This document shows positions 9,447 to 18,975 of a stretch of 64,000 nucleotides of DNA, piece after piece. The stretch is from Hyphomicrobiaceae bacterium (GTDB lineage: Bacteria; Pseudomonadota; Alphaproteobacteria; Rhizobiales; Hyphomicrobiaceae). Location of the stretch: assembly GCA_025351355.1 (NCBI GenBank), contig JANXWC010000077.1, forward strand, positions 27,568 through 91,567, in the 5' to 3' direction. The first letter of the stretch is position 1. Each line of letters opens with the position of its first letter. The translations under genes and the position numbers were made by a program. The notes under the pieces are model-generated. The model did no database searches. It saw only the letters and a list, made by a program, of their open reading frames with translations, and was not told where the DNA came from.

Positions 9447-11909
9447 TTATGCCTTGCCTTTTGTTGCCGCGGCCTGCTGCGCCCGCGGATCGCCTTCCGA
9501 AAGAATCTCTGAGTCCTTCCATCGCACACCGCCTTCCGTCGGGATCGGTGTCGGCGTCACAAAACGCTGCGGATCCGTGCTGTCAGCACCGCGCAGCAGC
9601 TGATACCGCAGCAACATGGCGAAGTCTTCATGCACAGTGTTGTGGCAGTGATTGACATAAGCGCCACCGAACTCGCCAAATCGCACCTGGAACGTCACGC
9701 TTCCCGACGGACGCAAGCGCCAGACGTCTTTTCGCACAAGCTTTTCGGTGTCTGGCAGGAACGCGCCGCCACGGTTCAGTGTAATGCCTTCTTCAAAGTG
9801 CAGATGAATCGGGTGATCCCATCCGCCGCCGCCGTTGACCAGTGTCCATTGCTCGACTTCACCCGGCTGCGGAATAAGTGCAGAAATGCGCGAGGCATTG
9901 AGGGAGTGCGCCGCCTGCCCGTTGATTTTGATCGACCAGGGGAAGTTTTCGGTTGTTCCGCAATCGGGAATGCATTGTCCATCCGCAGTCTTCCTCGAAT
10001 CGCCCTGCGAGCGGACAAACTCGATCGTGCGTGTGCGCACAGCCGGTTGGATGGGCACCTGCTCCGTCAGCGGCTTCGCGGCATCCTTCCCCCAGAAGTC
10101 AGCACTCACATCGGGCGCCAAGTCGCCGACACGGAACTCAAGGATTTTTCCCACAGCCGGATCGGCAGAAATGCCACGCATCGCTGACCCGATTGATACG
10201 GCACCGTCGGGTTTGCGGCCATTTGTTTGCTGCAGCACGTTGATCAGATACATCCGGCGAACGCCGCGCGCTTTCGCAATCTTGAAATCGACAACGATGT
10301 CATAGCGCTCGGCCACCCCCTGCTCGTCCAGCGCGCCATCCAAGATCGGAATGGCTCGATTGACGAAATTGCCGTCGTTGGCGACGAAATGAAAGGGCAC
10401 TGCCTTGCCGTCCTGATCGACCACGGCGAGCTTGATGAAGCGCGACATCGACGCATTAAGAATGCGGAAACGATAACGGCGCGCCTTGACATCCATATAC
10501 GGATAATACGAACCATTCACGGCGAGGATGTCGCCCAGGAAGCCATCCGTATCGAAGATATCGAAATAAAGCTGCGCTTTTTGATCCAGTGCTGGATTGG
10601 AAACCGTCAAGTTGATGTCGTAGTCGAGATTTCCCCAATCCTCAGCGGTACCACTAGGCAGCCGCAGATTGACGCCGTCGTCCAGGCCTTCATTGCCGCG
10701 ATCCGGACCGCTGTACATGTTGACCATTCCGAAATTGCCCTTGTGGACATTTTCGGCAGTGAAGAAAAAGCGGTGGTCGTGAAACCACATCGTTCCTTGA
10801 ATTTCGCGGAAGTCACCTTCCACCGGCTCCAAGCCGCCCTTGCCATCGGGTGTCGATGCGCGTGGATCACCAGGTTTGAAGGCAGCGTCCATGCGCTGCG
10901 GATAGCTGCGCCAATCGCGGCGAGCGAGCACGGAACTCCAGTGATAATCGTAAAATGTACCGGGGAAATGATAGGCGTTGCAGGCCCCATCGCTTTCCGC
11001 ACCATTATGCGCATTGTGATAATGCGTCGAGATTTCGTTCCGCCCGAACCCACCATTGAGTTCACGATCAACCGGCAGATCATTATAGATGCGCGTAATA
11101 ACCGGTTCATTATAGCGAACCCGCATCAGTGGTGCGGTCAGCGAACCAGTTTGATGGCCATAGTAGCCCGCCGGCTTCGTCAGATCAGCGCCTGTAGAAC
11201 TCGTCCAAGACGTATTGTAACGCGACCCGAAACTCCAAACATTGTTCGCATCCTGCGCCGGTAGACCGGGATGAAACGTGCTGCCAGGTCGAATTTGGCC
11301 GAGCGACATTAGGTAGCCAACTCTTGGCGGCACTTCATTCCAGCGCTGATGCGCGAAGTAGTCGCCATCCGGGCGCAAACCGGGACGGCCTTCCATCGGT
11401 CCTAGGCCGCTGATCGGGTTGGCTGCAGAACATTGTCGCCCAGATTGGTCAACATAATAACCGCCGGCATTGTAATTCGAGTGATACGAAGACCGGCGCG
11501 CGCCCGGTTGGCCCGCGATTGCGCTGGAACTGCCCGGCGTGCAGAACTCAAATTCAGTCTCTTTTACAGACACCCCACCGGTACCAGTCGCCGTCTCCAT
11601 ATAATCCCGACCCAGAAGCGGTAACGGTGTTTGCAGATTGAGACGCGGCATGGGTTGGGTGAATTTCAATCCGGGCGGCACCGGGCTCGGCGGCGTCCCG
11701 GTCGGCACGGCGGCAAATGCGCTTCGTGCAAATGGACTGAGGCCGTTCTTGACGACCATCGTGCCTGCTGTGGTCAGAATTCCCCACTTAATCAAATCAC
11801 GCTTGCTTATTTGACCATGCGACAGCGCTTTTACGATGTCTCTACGGTTTTGGCGTGCCTGCTCGGCTTCTTTGATCCGTGCTTTTGATGCATTACGTAG
11901 AAAATACAT
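9447..11909 (-). CDS. Large secreted multicopper oxidase
   Basis: 820 residues with four copper motifs in order: H296-Y-H298 with H301, WFHDH (H377, H379), HPIHLH (H699, H702, H704) and HCH-xxx-H with Met axial ligand (H754, C755, H756, H760, M765). All type 1, 2 and 3 copper ligands therefore appear present. The N-terminus has SKRDLIK before a hydrophobic stretch, a Tat-like signal with KR in place of RR, preceded by ~35 charged residues. About 290 residues precede the first copper motif, more than in laccases or CopA. GAGGG lies upstream of the ATG. Relatives oxidise metals (Mn, Cu, Fe) or phenols. Clustered with a SCO protein, a di-heme protein and type II secretion, it is probably exported. 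The substrate is not determinable. Confidence 0.9.
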   Translation of the reverse strand: MYFLRNASKARIKEAEQARQNRRDIVKALSHGQISKRDLIKWGILTTAGTMVVKNGLSPFARSAFAAVPTGTPPSPVPPGLKFTQPMPRLNLQTPLPLLGRDYMETATGTGGVSVKETEFEFCTPGSSSAIAGQPGARRSSYHSNYNAGGYYVDQSGRQCSAANPISGLGPMEGRPGLRPDGDYFAHQRWNEVPPRVGYLMSLGQIRPGSTFHPGLPAQDANNVWSFGSRYNTSWTSSTGADLTKPAGYYGHQTGSLTAPLMRVRYNEPVITRIYNDLPVDRELNGGFGRNEISTHYHNAHNGAESDGACNAYHFPGTFYDYHWSSVLARRDWRSYPQRMDAAFKPGDPRASTPDGKGGLEPVEGDFREIQGTMWFHDHRFFFTAENVHKGNFGMVNMYSGPDRGNEGLDDGVNLRLPSGTAEDWGNLDYDINLTVSNPALDQKAQLYFDIFDTDGFLGDILAVNGSYYPYMDVKARRYRFRILNASMSRFIKLAVVDQDGKAVPFHFVANDGNFVNRAIPILDGALDEQGVAERYDIVVDFKIAKARGVRRMYLINVLQQTNGRKPDGAVSIGSAMRGISADPAVGKILEFRVGDLAPDVSADFWGKDAAKPLTEQVPIQPAVRTRTIEFVRSQGDSRKTADGQCIPDCGTTENFPWSIKINGQAAHSLNASRISALIPQPGEVEQWTLVNGGGGWDHPIHLHFEEGITLNRGGAFLPDTEKLVRKDVWRLRPSGSVTFQVRFGEFGGAYVNHCHNTVHEDFAMLLRYQLLRGADSTDPQRFVTPTPIPTEGGVRWKDSEILSEGDPRAQQAAATKGKA

Positions 11910-12062
11910 GTACGCAATTCCCTCTCATTTAAGTTAATTAACGTATCGAATGGGGTGCGAGAACTGTAAATTTTCACTTATATCGTGGTAGTAGTTTTAG
12001 GAATTTTTGAAAGGACAAACTTTACGACCGGTTAATTCGCATCCAACTTCGCCATCATGTAC

Positions 12063-14900
12063 CTACCGAGGCGGGCGCAATTCCAATTGCACGTCTGTTG
12101 CGGGTGCGGCGCTGCTCACGTTGGCAATCGCCGGCAGCTCGCAACTGATCGTGTTTGCCCCGAATGCCTTTGTAATCAGTTGCGGCTCACCGACACCAGG
12201 AATGGCACTCTCAGCTTCGCTGACCTCGCGACACTTGAGCGTCGATGCGGGCGGCGCAGTTGAAGTGAAGCAGGCAATATTAACAGAGATATTGGTCGCA
12301 TCAGCTCTCGCTTGAGGTCCGTCCGCTTTGAGGTCCTCTGTGCCCAACTCGTTTGTCCCAATACAGGCATTTGGCCCGCCAGCCTGGCTCGCAGTTCGTT
12401 CCGATTCGGCTAACCCAATTGCCTTTGCCGACGAGTTAGCTGCTGCAGGTCTCGTGCCGCTGTAAGGTCCGGCACCGTTTCCGCGTCGAGAATTGTTCAC
12501 CTCATTAGCGCCGTCTGGCCCGCTACGGGAGGCTGCGTTTCCGTTCCCCGCAACTCCGGCACTGTCGGCACCGAACCCACCCGTCGTCCTTGGGGTCGCA
12601 GCTGGATCAGGCGGCGTCGACGGATCCGGCGTTGGCGTCGGATCGGGGGCAGGTGGCGTCGGATTTGGCGGACCTGGCGGACCTGGTGACGTGGAGGCTC
12701 CCATTGCAGGTGCAATTTGAGCGAATACCGTTTGCAATTGCCCAAAAAGACTTCCCGAGTTGGGGAAACAGGGAAGCGGCAGTCCGCTCCCATCTTGCTC
12801 CGCTGAAAGACCGGCTTTGCCGGTTGCAGGGAACAGAACCCTTAAATCAACCGCACGCGCACCGTTCGCCTGTCCTGCAATACCGCTTGGATGTCCCACC
12901 GAAAGCGGCAGCTCAGGGTGATCGAATGGGCCAGCATGACAAGAAACACGATCGTCTGTCAGCGACTTGAGAAACGCGACCAGCGATGCGCGTTCGGCGA
13001 CCGAGAGGCCCAGTCCGCCAGTGCGGTTGCCGGGATCGCCGATATTGACGTCAAGGTTGCTGCGATCACCTCGTCCCGAAGCACTCAAAACCGGTAAATC
13101 CATCGTGCCGCTGGAGTCTGCCCCGTCCGCAAATTCCTGACGATCACCGCCACGATTGTAGAACTCCACAACCTGCTCCAACGTGGCCTGCCCACCATTG
13201 TGAAAGTATGGTGGCGTTAGCCCGACATTACGCAATATGGGCACTTTGAATGCCCCATCAACGGCATCCCGCGGCAGTGTGTTTGCGTTGAAGCCAATAA
13301 AACTCGGTTCGGTTGCACAGCTTCGGCTATCGACCGGCACCTTGAAATCACATGGATTAACCTGAAAATGGTCCCACGTTGATAAACCCCATTTACGCAA
13401 AATGTACTGCCGTGCAAACGACAGATCGTAGCCAAAAGGATCTTCGCCCCCTAGACCGCGATCTTCGCGCGCCGGGCGAACGCCAATATTGTAAAATCCG
13501 CGGTCATAAAAGGCGACAGTGTTGTCGCCCATCACCATGTGGTCGACGATTTTTGGAATGCCAGGATCTGAGCTTGACACGGTAGCCGAGCTGAGTAGCG
13601 GACCGCTGTGACAGGATACGCATTTCCCTTTGCCCGTGAAGATCGCTTGGCCGTCAAGTTCCTGTTGATTGAGATTTCCAAGATCGAAGGCCGACTGGTC
13701 CGAAATCAGCAACGCCTCATATTCCATAATAGCCAGCCCCCAGAAAAGTGCAAAGTTCGTCTCCAATTGGGCTTGTCCGGCGCGATGGTATTCATCACGA
13801 AAAGCGCGACGAATGAGATCCGAGTAATTCGTGTTGGCAAGGCCCAATGCCGCTGTATTGATCAACCCGGCGGTCATGCCAAAGAGGCTATCACTAGGAT
13901 GCACCTTCTGCTGGCCGAGCACCGCCAACGGCAACAATTTCCTGGCAACATCGACAAAGACCCGGCCGACGCAAGACATTTCGTTGCTACTCAAAACCGG
14001 GCCGACAGCCTGCGACGCAGCACTTGCGTTCTGTATCAGAACTTTGCGCCACGTCTGCGCGCCGCCTACGTCGACCCAAATCTTCGCGTCGGCGTCGCGC
14101 GGCCCGAACGGGTTAACTCCATTGAATTCGGAGTTACCGCGTCCATCCCAGAATTGACGATAATTGAAAATAGCATTGATAGTGGACGGCGCGTTGCGCG
14201 CGGCGACGCGGCGATGAACCAGCCCATTCTTGTGAAATGGACTGCTTTTCGTGTCGTAGCCCTGCGCACATTTTTCGTCCACCGGACCCGCAGAACTCCC
14301 GGCTTGCGAAAAATCCCCGCCAAAGCTCCCCGATGATGAGAACCGATCATTTGTCTCATACAGGACCGGGGAATGTCGATCCGTCGGATCCGCAAATCGT
14401 TTGAATGGAAAATCCGCAGCATTCAAATCGGCATTCGGGCCGGTGGGCATGCCGGCATCGCTCTGTCGCGGACTGAACGCGCCATATTGTGGAGTTTTTC
14501 CGGGGAGCCCGATCAAATCCGGATTTCCGGCCGCCTCATCGAGCCACGGGTTAACCTGATTTTTCGTGCGGATGTCCACGCCAGCGTGGAAATGGCAACT
14601 TGCACACGCCTGTCCATCACTGCCAGCCTGTATGTCCCAGAAAAAAGCTTTGCCCAGCTGCGCGGCCGCTACAGGATCCTTTATGTAACCAGTGGTATCC
14701 GCACGCAATGGTCGCACGTTTGTGAGCGGGGAAATTGCAACACCAAGGCCACTAAGAACCGGAGCGGGCGACACCTGAGCCCTCGCTGGTTGATCTGTGC
14801 CGGCCAAAACCGCAGCGACAGAAAATACAGCAGCGGTGACCAGCGCAGCAGCTCTGCCTGATCCCGTTCCATAACCAAACATTAAACATGACTCAGGCAT
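12063..14900 (-). CDS. Large di-heme cytochrome c peroxidase/MauG-like exported protein
   Basis: About 945 residues with a signal peptide (AVLAGTDQPARAQ). Two c-heme sites are visible: CASCH near residue 100 and CVSCH near 430. They are followed by the family's C-terminal segment (ILRNVGLTPPYFHNGG, then VVEFYNRGG). After residue ~700 comes a Pro-rich linker (PGPPGPPNPTPP) and a C-terminal part of about 170 residues that I do not recognise. Usual bacterial di-heme peroxidases are ~350 residues. RoxA/RoxB rubber oxygenases and MauG are relatives, and RoxA is an extracellular protein. In-frame starts are ATG 14900, ATG 14882 and TTG 14924; none has a strong ribosome-binding site. It is probably oxidative or electron-transferring, acting outside the cytoplasm. 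Confidence 0.88.
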   Translation of the reverse strand: MPESCLMFGYGTGSGRAAALVTAAVFSVAAVLAGTDQPARAQVSPAPVLSGLGVAISPLTNVRPLRADTTGYIKDPVAAAQLGKAFFWDIQAGSDGQACASCHFHAGVDIRTKNQVNPWLDEAAGNPDLIGLPGKTPQYGAFSPRQSDAGMPTGPNADLNAADFPFKRFADPTDRHSPVLYETNDRFSSSGSFGGDFSQAGSSAGPVDEKCAQGYDTKSSPFHKNGLVHRRVAARNAPSTINAIFNYRQFWDGRGNSEFNGVNPFGPRDADAKIWVDVGGAQTWRKVLIQNASAASQAVGPVLSSNEMSCVGRVFVDVARKLLPLAVLGQQKVHPSDSLFGMTAGLINTAALGLANTNYSDLIRRAFRDEYHRAGQAQLETNFALFWGLAIMEYEALLISDQSAFDLGNLNQQELDGQAIFTGKGKCVSCHSGPLLSSATVSSSDPGIPKIVDHMVMGDNTVAFYDRGFYNIGVRPAREDRGLGGEDPFGYDLSFARQYILRKWGLSTWDHFQVNPCDFKVPVDSRSCATEPSFIGFNANTLPRDAVDGAFKVPILRNVGLTPPYFHNGGQATLEQVVEFYNRGGDRQEFADGADSSGTMDLPVLSASGRGDRSNLDVNIGDPGNRTGGLGLSVAERASLVAFLKSLTDDRVSCHAGPFDHPELPLSVGHPSGIAGQANGARAVDLRVLFPATGKAGLSAEQDGSGLPLPCFPNSGSLFGQLQTVFAQIAPAMGASTSPGPPGPPNPTPPAPDPTPTPDPSTPPDPAATPRTTGGFGADSAGVAGNGNAASRSGPDGANEVNNSRRGNGAGPYSGTRPAAANSSAKAIGLAESERTASQAGGPNACIGTNELGTEDLKADGPQARADATNISVNIACFTSTAPPASTLKCREVSEAESAIPGVGEPQLITKAFGANTISCELPAIANVSSAAPATDVQLELRPPR

Positions 14901-15059
14901 TATCTTATCCAAAACGGGACACAAAGAGTATCGATCGCGGCTCCGATCTCGCTTCTCTGAGTTTTCGTTGCAGCCTCTGTGCCGCCGGTCGGGCGCGGCA
15001 TACTAAAAATGGCTGGTTATCGCTTATGGAATAAGCGGTCGTAAAAAAGGCTAAAATCT

Positions 15060-15662
15060 TTGAAAATAGATAACAACAAATACACAGACGTCAATGTTGA
15101 AGCAATTCGCGAAGCATGCCACAGCAATCCGGCTGCGTTTCTTGTGATTACGACTGCCTACACCGTTCCCGTTGCATTTTTGTTATTCTACAACCTGATT
15201 AGTATTAAATTTCTGCTGGCCTCGGCTTTTTTAGGTGCAGCCCTGCTGGCTCTAAGTCTGATCGACGTGGCGACACTTCGCTTACCGGACGCCGTGACTA
15301 TTCCCCTAGCCATATCGGGATGTTTACTTGCGCCGGCCGGCTCGTTCGAGGAAATGATGTGGCGGGCCGTTTCTGCGCCTATCGCATATGCGATACTATT
15401 CGCTGTTTCCCGCTCTTTCGTACATTTTCGCGGCTATCCCGGCCTTGGACTCGGCGATGCAAAACTCTTCGCCGCCTCCGCCGCCTGGCTAGGCCTTGAG
15501 CATTTGCCATTGGTCTTATTGCTGGCATGCACCTCAGCATTGCTTGTCATTGTTGTGTTCGCAAGCCGCGCCGGAAAGGTGACATTGAAGACGCGCCTTC
15601 CTTTTGGCCCGTTCCTTGCTTTTGGAACTTGGATTGTTTGGCTTCTTGGACCCTTCGCGTAG
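15060..15662 (+). CDS. gspO: Prepilin peptidase, short form (GspO-like, A24 family)
   Basis: A 200-residue polytopic membrane protein with the two catalytic aspartates of A24 peptidases: one in SLIDVATLRLPD and one in GLGDAKL. It lacks the ~90-residue N-terminal domain with CxxC zinc pairs that carries the N-methylation function in PilD/GspO, so it is a peptidase-only form. The start is probably TTG 15060 with AAAGG upstream; no suitable ATG exists. It is followed by the pseudopilin gene gspG (44-base gap to the chosen start) and would cleave GspG, H, I, J and K at the Gly/Phe-type junctions seen in this window. Confidence 0.88.
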   Translation: MKIDNNKYTDVNVEAIREACHSNPAAFLVITTAYTVPVAFLLFYNLISIKFLLASAFLGAALLALSLIDVATLRLPDAVTIPLAISGCLLAPAGSFEEMMWRAVSAPIAYAILFAVSRSFVHFRGYPGLGLGDAKLFAASAAWLGLEHLPLVLLLACTSALLVIVVFASRAGKVTLKTRLPFGPFLAFGTWIVWLLGPFA

Positions 15663-15705
15663 CTGGGTGGGTCAGAAGCTTTGTCGCCCCAAAGGATTTG
15701 CAAGC

Positions 15706-16152
15706 GTGCTCCATTTATCGCGCAAACAGAAATTGCATCGCGAACGTCCGGACAGCGAGGCGGGTTTCACACTCGTCGAATTGCTTGTTGTGCTGGCAAT
15801 TCTTGCCATGCTTGCAACGTTCGCGGGTCCGCAAGTCCTGCGCTACCTCGGAAAGGCGCGTACCGACGCGGCTCGCGTCCAGATTAGCGCTATAGTCAGT
15901 TCACTAGAACTCTTTGCGCTCGACAACGGTGGTTATCCTACGGAGGAGATGGGGCTCAACGCCCTCGTGCGGCCGCCCGCCGGCCTACCCCGTTGGAACG
16001 GCCCCTATATTAAGAAAGCGGACGGCCTCATTGACCCCTGGGGACGGCCCTACAATTACAAAGCAGCCACACCTGGGCAAATTCAGGTGTTCACACTTGG
16101 GCGTGACAACACTCCTGGCGGTACGGGCGAAGACCAGGATGTCACCAACTGA
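15706..16152 (+). CDS. gspG: Type II secretion major pseudopilin GspG
   Basis: The protein has the class III prepilin motif AG/FTLVELLVVLAIL with Glu at +5. The globular part has typical GspG signatures: YPTEEMGLNAL, DPWGRPYNY and a C-terminal calcium-site segment GGTGEDQD. I chose GTG 15706 because AAAGGA lies nine bases upstream and it gives a normal short leader. The open frame extends farther upstream into gspO, with an unusually long leader. About 148 residues, normal for the family. It forms the pseudopilus shaft and is processed by the peptidase encoded just upstream. Confidence 0.93.
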   Translation: MLHLSRKQKLHRERPDSEAGFTLVELLVVLAILAMLATFAGPQVLRYLGKARTDAARVQISAIVSSLELFALDNGGYPTEEMGLNALVRPPAGLPRWNGPYIKKADGLIDPWGRPYNYKAATPGQIQVFTLGRDNTPGGTGEDQDVTN

Positions 16153-16225
16153 TCGAAAGCGTCCGGCCAATTCGCGGTAAATGAGAATAATCAGTTCTGA
16201 GGCCGGTTCAAGGGGAACGCCGTCG

Positions 16226-16891
16226 TTACCGACTTGCGGGGACACCAACCACGATTTTTGGCATCACGCGTTTATCATTCGCGGGAAATACAATCTCAAG
16301 CGAAATAAGTTCCGGCAATCGAACCGAATCGCTCCAACCGTCAAACCAGCGCGGTAAACGTTCGTCGTCCAAAGTGCCGAAATAACGAATTTTAAAACTA
16401 ACAATCCCAGAAATTAATTTTGTCCGTATGCTCGGGCGAAGCGGCTCCCGCCCCCCTGTCTGAGGTGGCTCACGGTGTAGCGTCCTTTTCTCTATCAGGT
16501 CGAATACCCCGGATGTCTTGGAATTCACCAACTCCAGAGCAACAACATACAAGCCGCCATGTTGGCCCTGTGGGCTGTAGTTGGAAATAAACTCGATTGA
16601 ACTATTGGTCGCCTCGATGATCGGTGCATCACCTTTCGCTCCCCCCCGCCGCAGCGGCCACGCACCCGCCAATGTATGGCGAAGATGGATCTGCACTGCA
16701 TCCAACCCAGCTTCGCGTGCCTGCAGCCGGAAAGTATCCAACCCACTGCGTGCACTAGCGAGTGCCTTGAAAAGCATTGCTGACAACAACGCCAGCAGCA
16801 CCAGTGCGATAAGCATCTCCACGAGAGACCATCCACCATCCGCCAACGTATCGTCGTGCGCAATGTTTTGTGTGTGTTGGCGGCCAATCAC
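16226..16891 (-). CDS. gspJ: Type II secretion minor pseudopilin GspJ
   Basis: 221 residues with prepilin site GG/WSLVEMLIAL (Glu at +5) and a downstream C-terminal segment containing WFDGWSDS and LPELISLEIVF, as in GspJ. It is the last gene of a minus-strand E-F-H-I-J run and overlaps gspI by four bases (ATGA). It faces gspG convergently. GspJ forms the pseudopilus tip with GspI and GspK. Confidence 0.9.
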   Translation of the reverse strand: MIGRQHTQNIAHDDTLADGGWSLVEMLIALVLLALLSAMLFKALASARSGLDTFRLQAREAGLDAVQIHLRHTLAGAWPLRRGGAKGDAPIIEATNSSIEFISNYSPQGQHGGLYVVALELVNSKTSGVFDLIEKRTLHREPPQTGGREPLRPSIRTKLISGIVSFKIRYFGTLDDERLPRWFDGWSDSVRLPELISLEIVFPANDKRVMPKIVVGVPASR

Positions 16892-17286
16892 AATGGGCTC
16901 GCCGCAAATTGCACTGACTTCACGCGTGCAATTAGTTTCTTGCTCTTGTCATAGGCCTCTATTACGACCAGGACGGGACGAACCGGAAACGACTGCGCGC
17001 CCGCTACTGCTGGAAACTCGAACGCCATTTGACGCCAGCTCGCGCCGTTGGGATAAGTGCCGCTGACCGCTCCGAACTCCAATGTCGCACTCGATCCCGT
17101 CGCATCAAGCTGGGAACTCACGTACGCAAACGTTGATTGGCGAAGCGCAATATTGGCAGTTTGTTGAAAGTGGCCTGACAAGGCGGAATAGACAGCTACA
17201 AGCCCGAGCGTCGTGATAACGAGCGCAACAAGAACCTCGACTAGAGCAAAGCCGCTATCGTCGCGCGGTTCGTCGATAAATCTCAT
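16888..17286 (-). CDS. gspI: Type II secretion minor pseudopilin GspI
   Basis: 132 residues, with prepilin site SG/FALVEVLVALVI (Glu at +5) and the GspI-length globular domain (SGHFQQTANIALRQ onward). It overlaps gspH upstream and gspJ downstream by four bases each, so the run is translationally coupled. It is expected to nucleate the tip with GspJ and GspK. Confidence 0.9.
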   Translation of the reverse strand: MRFIDEPRDDSGFALVEVLVALVITTLGLVAVYSALSGHFQQTANIALRQSTFAYVSSQLDATGSSATLEFGAVSGTYPNGASWRQMAFEFPAVAGAQSFPVRPVLVVIEAYDKSKKLIARVKSVQFAASPL

Positions 17287-17759
17287 TCGACCGCCTCAAT
17301 TTGTGCAAATCCGGTCAGCCACTCGACGCTGATAACCAATTGTTCCTGGTTGCGCTGCAGAACAATCTTACCGCCGCTTGAGCTCCCATCAGCGAAAAAA
17401 ACTATCCGCCCTTCGGCACCTGAACGAACCACATCGCGCGCCGTCGTCAACGTCAAAGTTAAATCTTCCGGTAACTTCACGCGGCGCTTATCGTAATCCG
17501 TCACGTAAATTCTATTTTTGACATCAAACGAAATACCTACCACGCTGCCACTCCCGATGGCCGCGGCGCGAGTGACGCGCAGATTGCCAGTCAAGTCATG
17601 TGCGAACGCCCGCAGCCCGAAATTCCCAGACGACCGAACAAAACCGGGCATAGCGAGCACGTAGGCCGCACTAATGATACCCAGCACAAGCAGCACCTCA
17701 ACCAGCGACAACCCACTGTCAGGTCTTTCACCTAACGTCTGTTTCAATTCTTGCGTCAT
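17283..17759 (-). CDS. gspH: Type II secretion minor pseudopilin GspH
   Basis: 158 residues with prepilin site SG/LSLVEVLLVLGII (Glu at +5) and the GspH/FimT C-terminal hallmark FFADGSSSGGKI. It overlaps gspF by four bases and gspI by four bases. It links the pseudopilus tip to the GspG shaft. Confidence 0.9.
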   Translation of the reverse strand: MTQELKQTLGERPDSGLSLVEVLLVLGIISAAYVLAMPGFVRSSGNFGLRAFAHDLTGNLRVTRAAAIGSGSVVGISFDVKNRIYVTDYDKRRVKLPEDLTLTLTTARDVVRSGAEGRIVFFADGSSSGGKIVLQRNQEQLVISVEWLTGFAQIEAVE

Positions 17760-18973
17760 TGTAGGGCAATATCGTTGACGCTGAGAACCGCCTGCATCAC
17801 CGACAGGATCAAGCCACCGATGAATAGCCCCACGAAAAGAGTAATCGCCGGTGTGAGCATCGTAAGAAGATTGTCGATTTGGCGCTCGTTATCAGCATCC
17901 GCCACATCGGCCAGGTGAATCAGCATTTCATCGAGACGGCTCGCCTCCTCGCCGATGGCAATGAAACGCAGGGCAGAGTCTGGAAATGCTGACTGCTTCT
18001 GCAACGCCGCAGTCAGTTTGCTGCCTTCCTTTACGCGCTGAGTCGCATCCGCAAGCGCGCGCTTAAAACCTGAATTGGATGCAACGGATGCCGTCAGTGT
18101 AAGGCCCGCAATCAAGGGAACACCGTTGCGCAGAAGCGAGCCAAGTGTACGGGAAACGACCGCTACATTTGTGCGCTGAATCAGGGCACCGATTCCAGGC
18201 AAACGACAGAGCGCATTGTCGACATAAGCCAACGTTGCAGGACGGCGTACCACCCAGCCTGCCAAAGCACTCATCGCCACGGCGAGCGCCAGTGCCACAG
18301 CCCACCGTTCGGTCAAGAAGCTCGTTATGTCGTCAGCGAGTTGCAGGACAAGTGGCGGAGTAGCGCCACTATCCTTGAACAGAGGCATTAACGTAGGAAC
18401 AAGTACGGTCACCACCAGAACAACGGTTAACAACGCCAGCACAAGCAACAATAAAGGATACACCAATGCGCCGCGAACTCGATTCCGCACTTCGACCCTG
18501 CGTTCGAGAATGCGCGCCAAATCAATCAGACACGGTGTCAACGTGCCACGCGCTTCCCCTGCACGGATCAGAGGTGCAACAAACGGCAACGCATTCGGCG
18601 CTACAATCTCAATTGCCTCCGACAAAGATTTCCCACTCACCACTTGAGTTGCCAGACGGCCAGCAAACATGCCGATCCTGCTCTTTGGAGCTTGGTCATT
18701 GACGAGGCGCAAGCATTGATCGACCGGTAACTCAGCCTTAATCAAAGTCGCAAGCTGGCGCGTAAAGACTGCGAACTCCAGCAATGACAACATTTTTGGC
18801 GCAACATCGGCCGTCACTAATCGCGCAGTTCGACCCGAGAGAGGCTCAGTTCGATATGTAATCAATCCTTTCTGGTGCAATAGATCAGCCGCATGTCTCG
18901 CACTATTCGCTTCAATTTGGCCATCGACATGATTGCCTGCAGCATCAAATGCAAGGTACGTGAACGTCGTCAT
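17756..18973 (-). CDS. gspF: Type II secretion inner-membrane protein GspF
   Basis: 405 residues, the normal length. The N-terminal domain starts TTFTYLAFDAAGN. Two T2SSF repeats each end in a transmembrane helix, with the family's GEESGxLDEM-type segment seen as GEEASRLDEML. The C-terminal membrane segment near LFIGGLIL is also present. It lies two bases downstream of gspE and overlaps gspH by four bases. GspF is the membrane platform that couples the GspE ATPase to pseudopilus growth. Confidence 0.93.
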   Translation of the reverse strand: MTTFTYLAFDAAGNHVDGQIEANSARHAADLLHQKGLITYRTEPLSGRTARLVTADVAPKMLSLLEFAVFTRQLATLIKAELPVDQCLRLVNDQAPKSRIGMFAGRLATQVVSGKSLSEAIEIVAPNALPFVAPLIRAGEARGTLTPCLIDLARILERRVEVRNRVRGALVYPLLLLVLALLTVVLVVTVLVPTLMPLFKDSGATPPLVLQLADDITSFLTERWAVALALAVAMSALAGWVVRRPATLAYVDNALCRLPGIGALIQRTNVAVVSRTLGSLLRNGVPLIAGLTLTASVASNSGFKRALADATQRVKEGSKLTAALQKQSAFPDSALRFIAIGEEASRLDEMLIHLADVADADNERQIDNLLTMLTPAITLFVGLFIGGLILSVMQAVLSVNDIALQ

Positions 18974-18975
18974 TG

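Noticed and set aside
10227..11264. 345-codon plus-strand frame antisense to the multicopper oxidase
   Set aside because: Although long and open, it follows the third-position bias of the oxidase on the other strand, and no protein family is recognisable.
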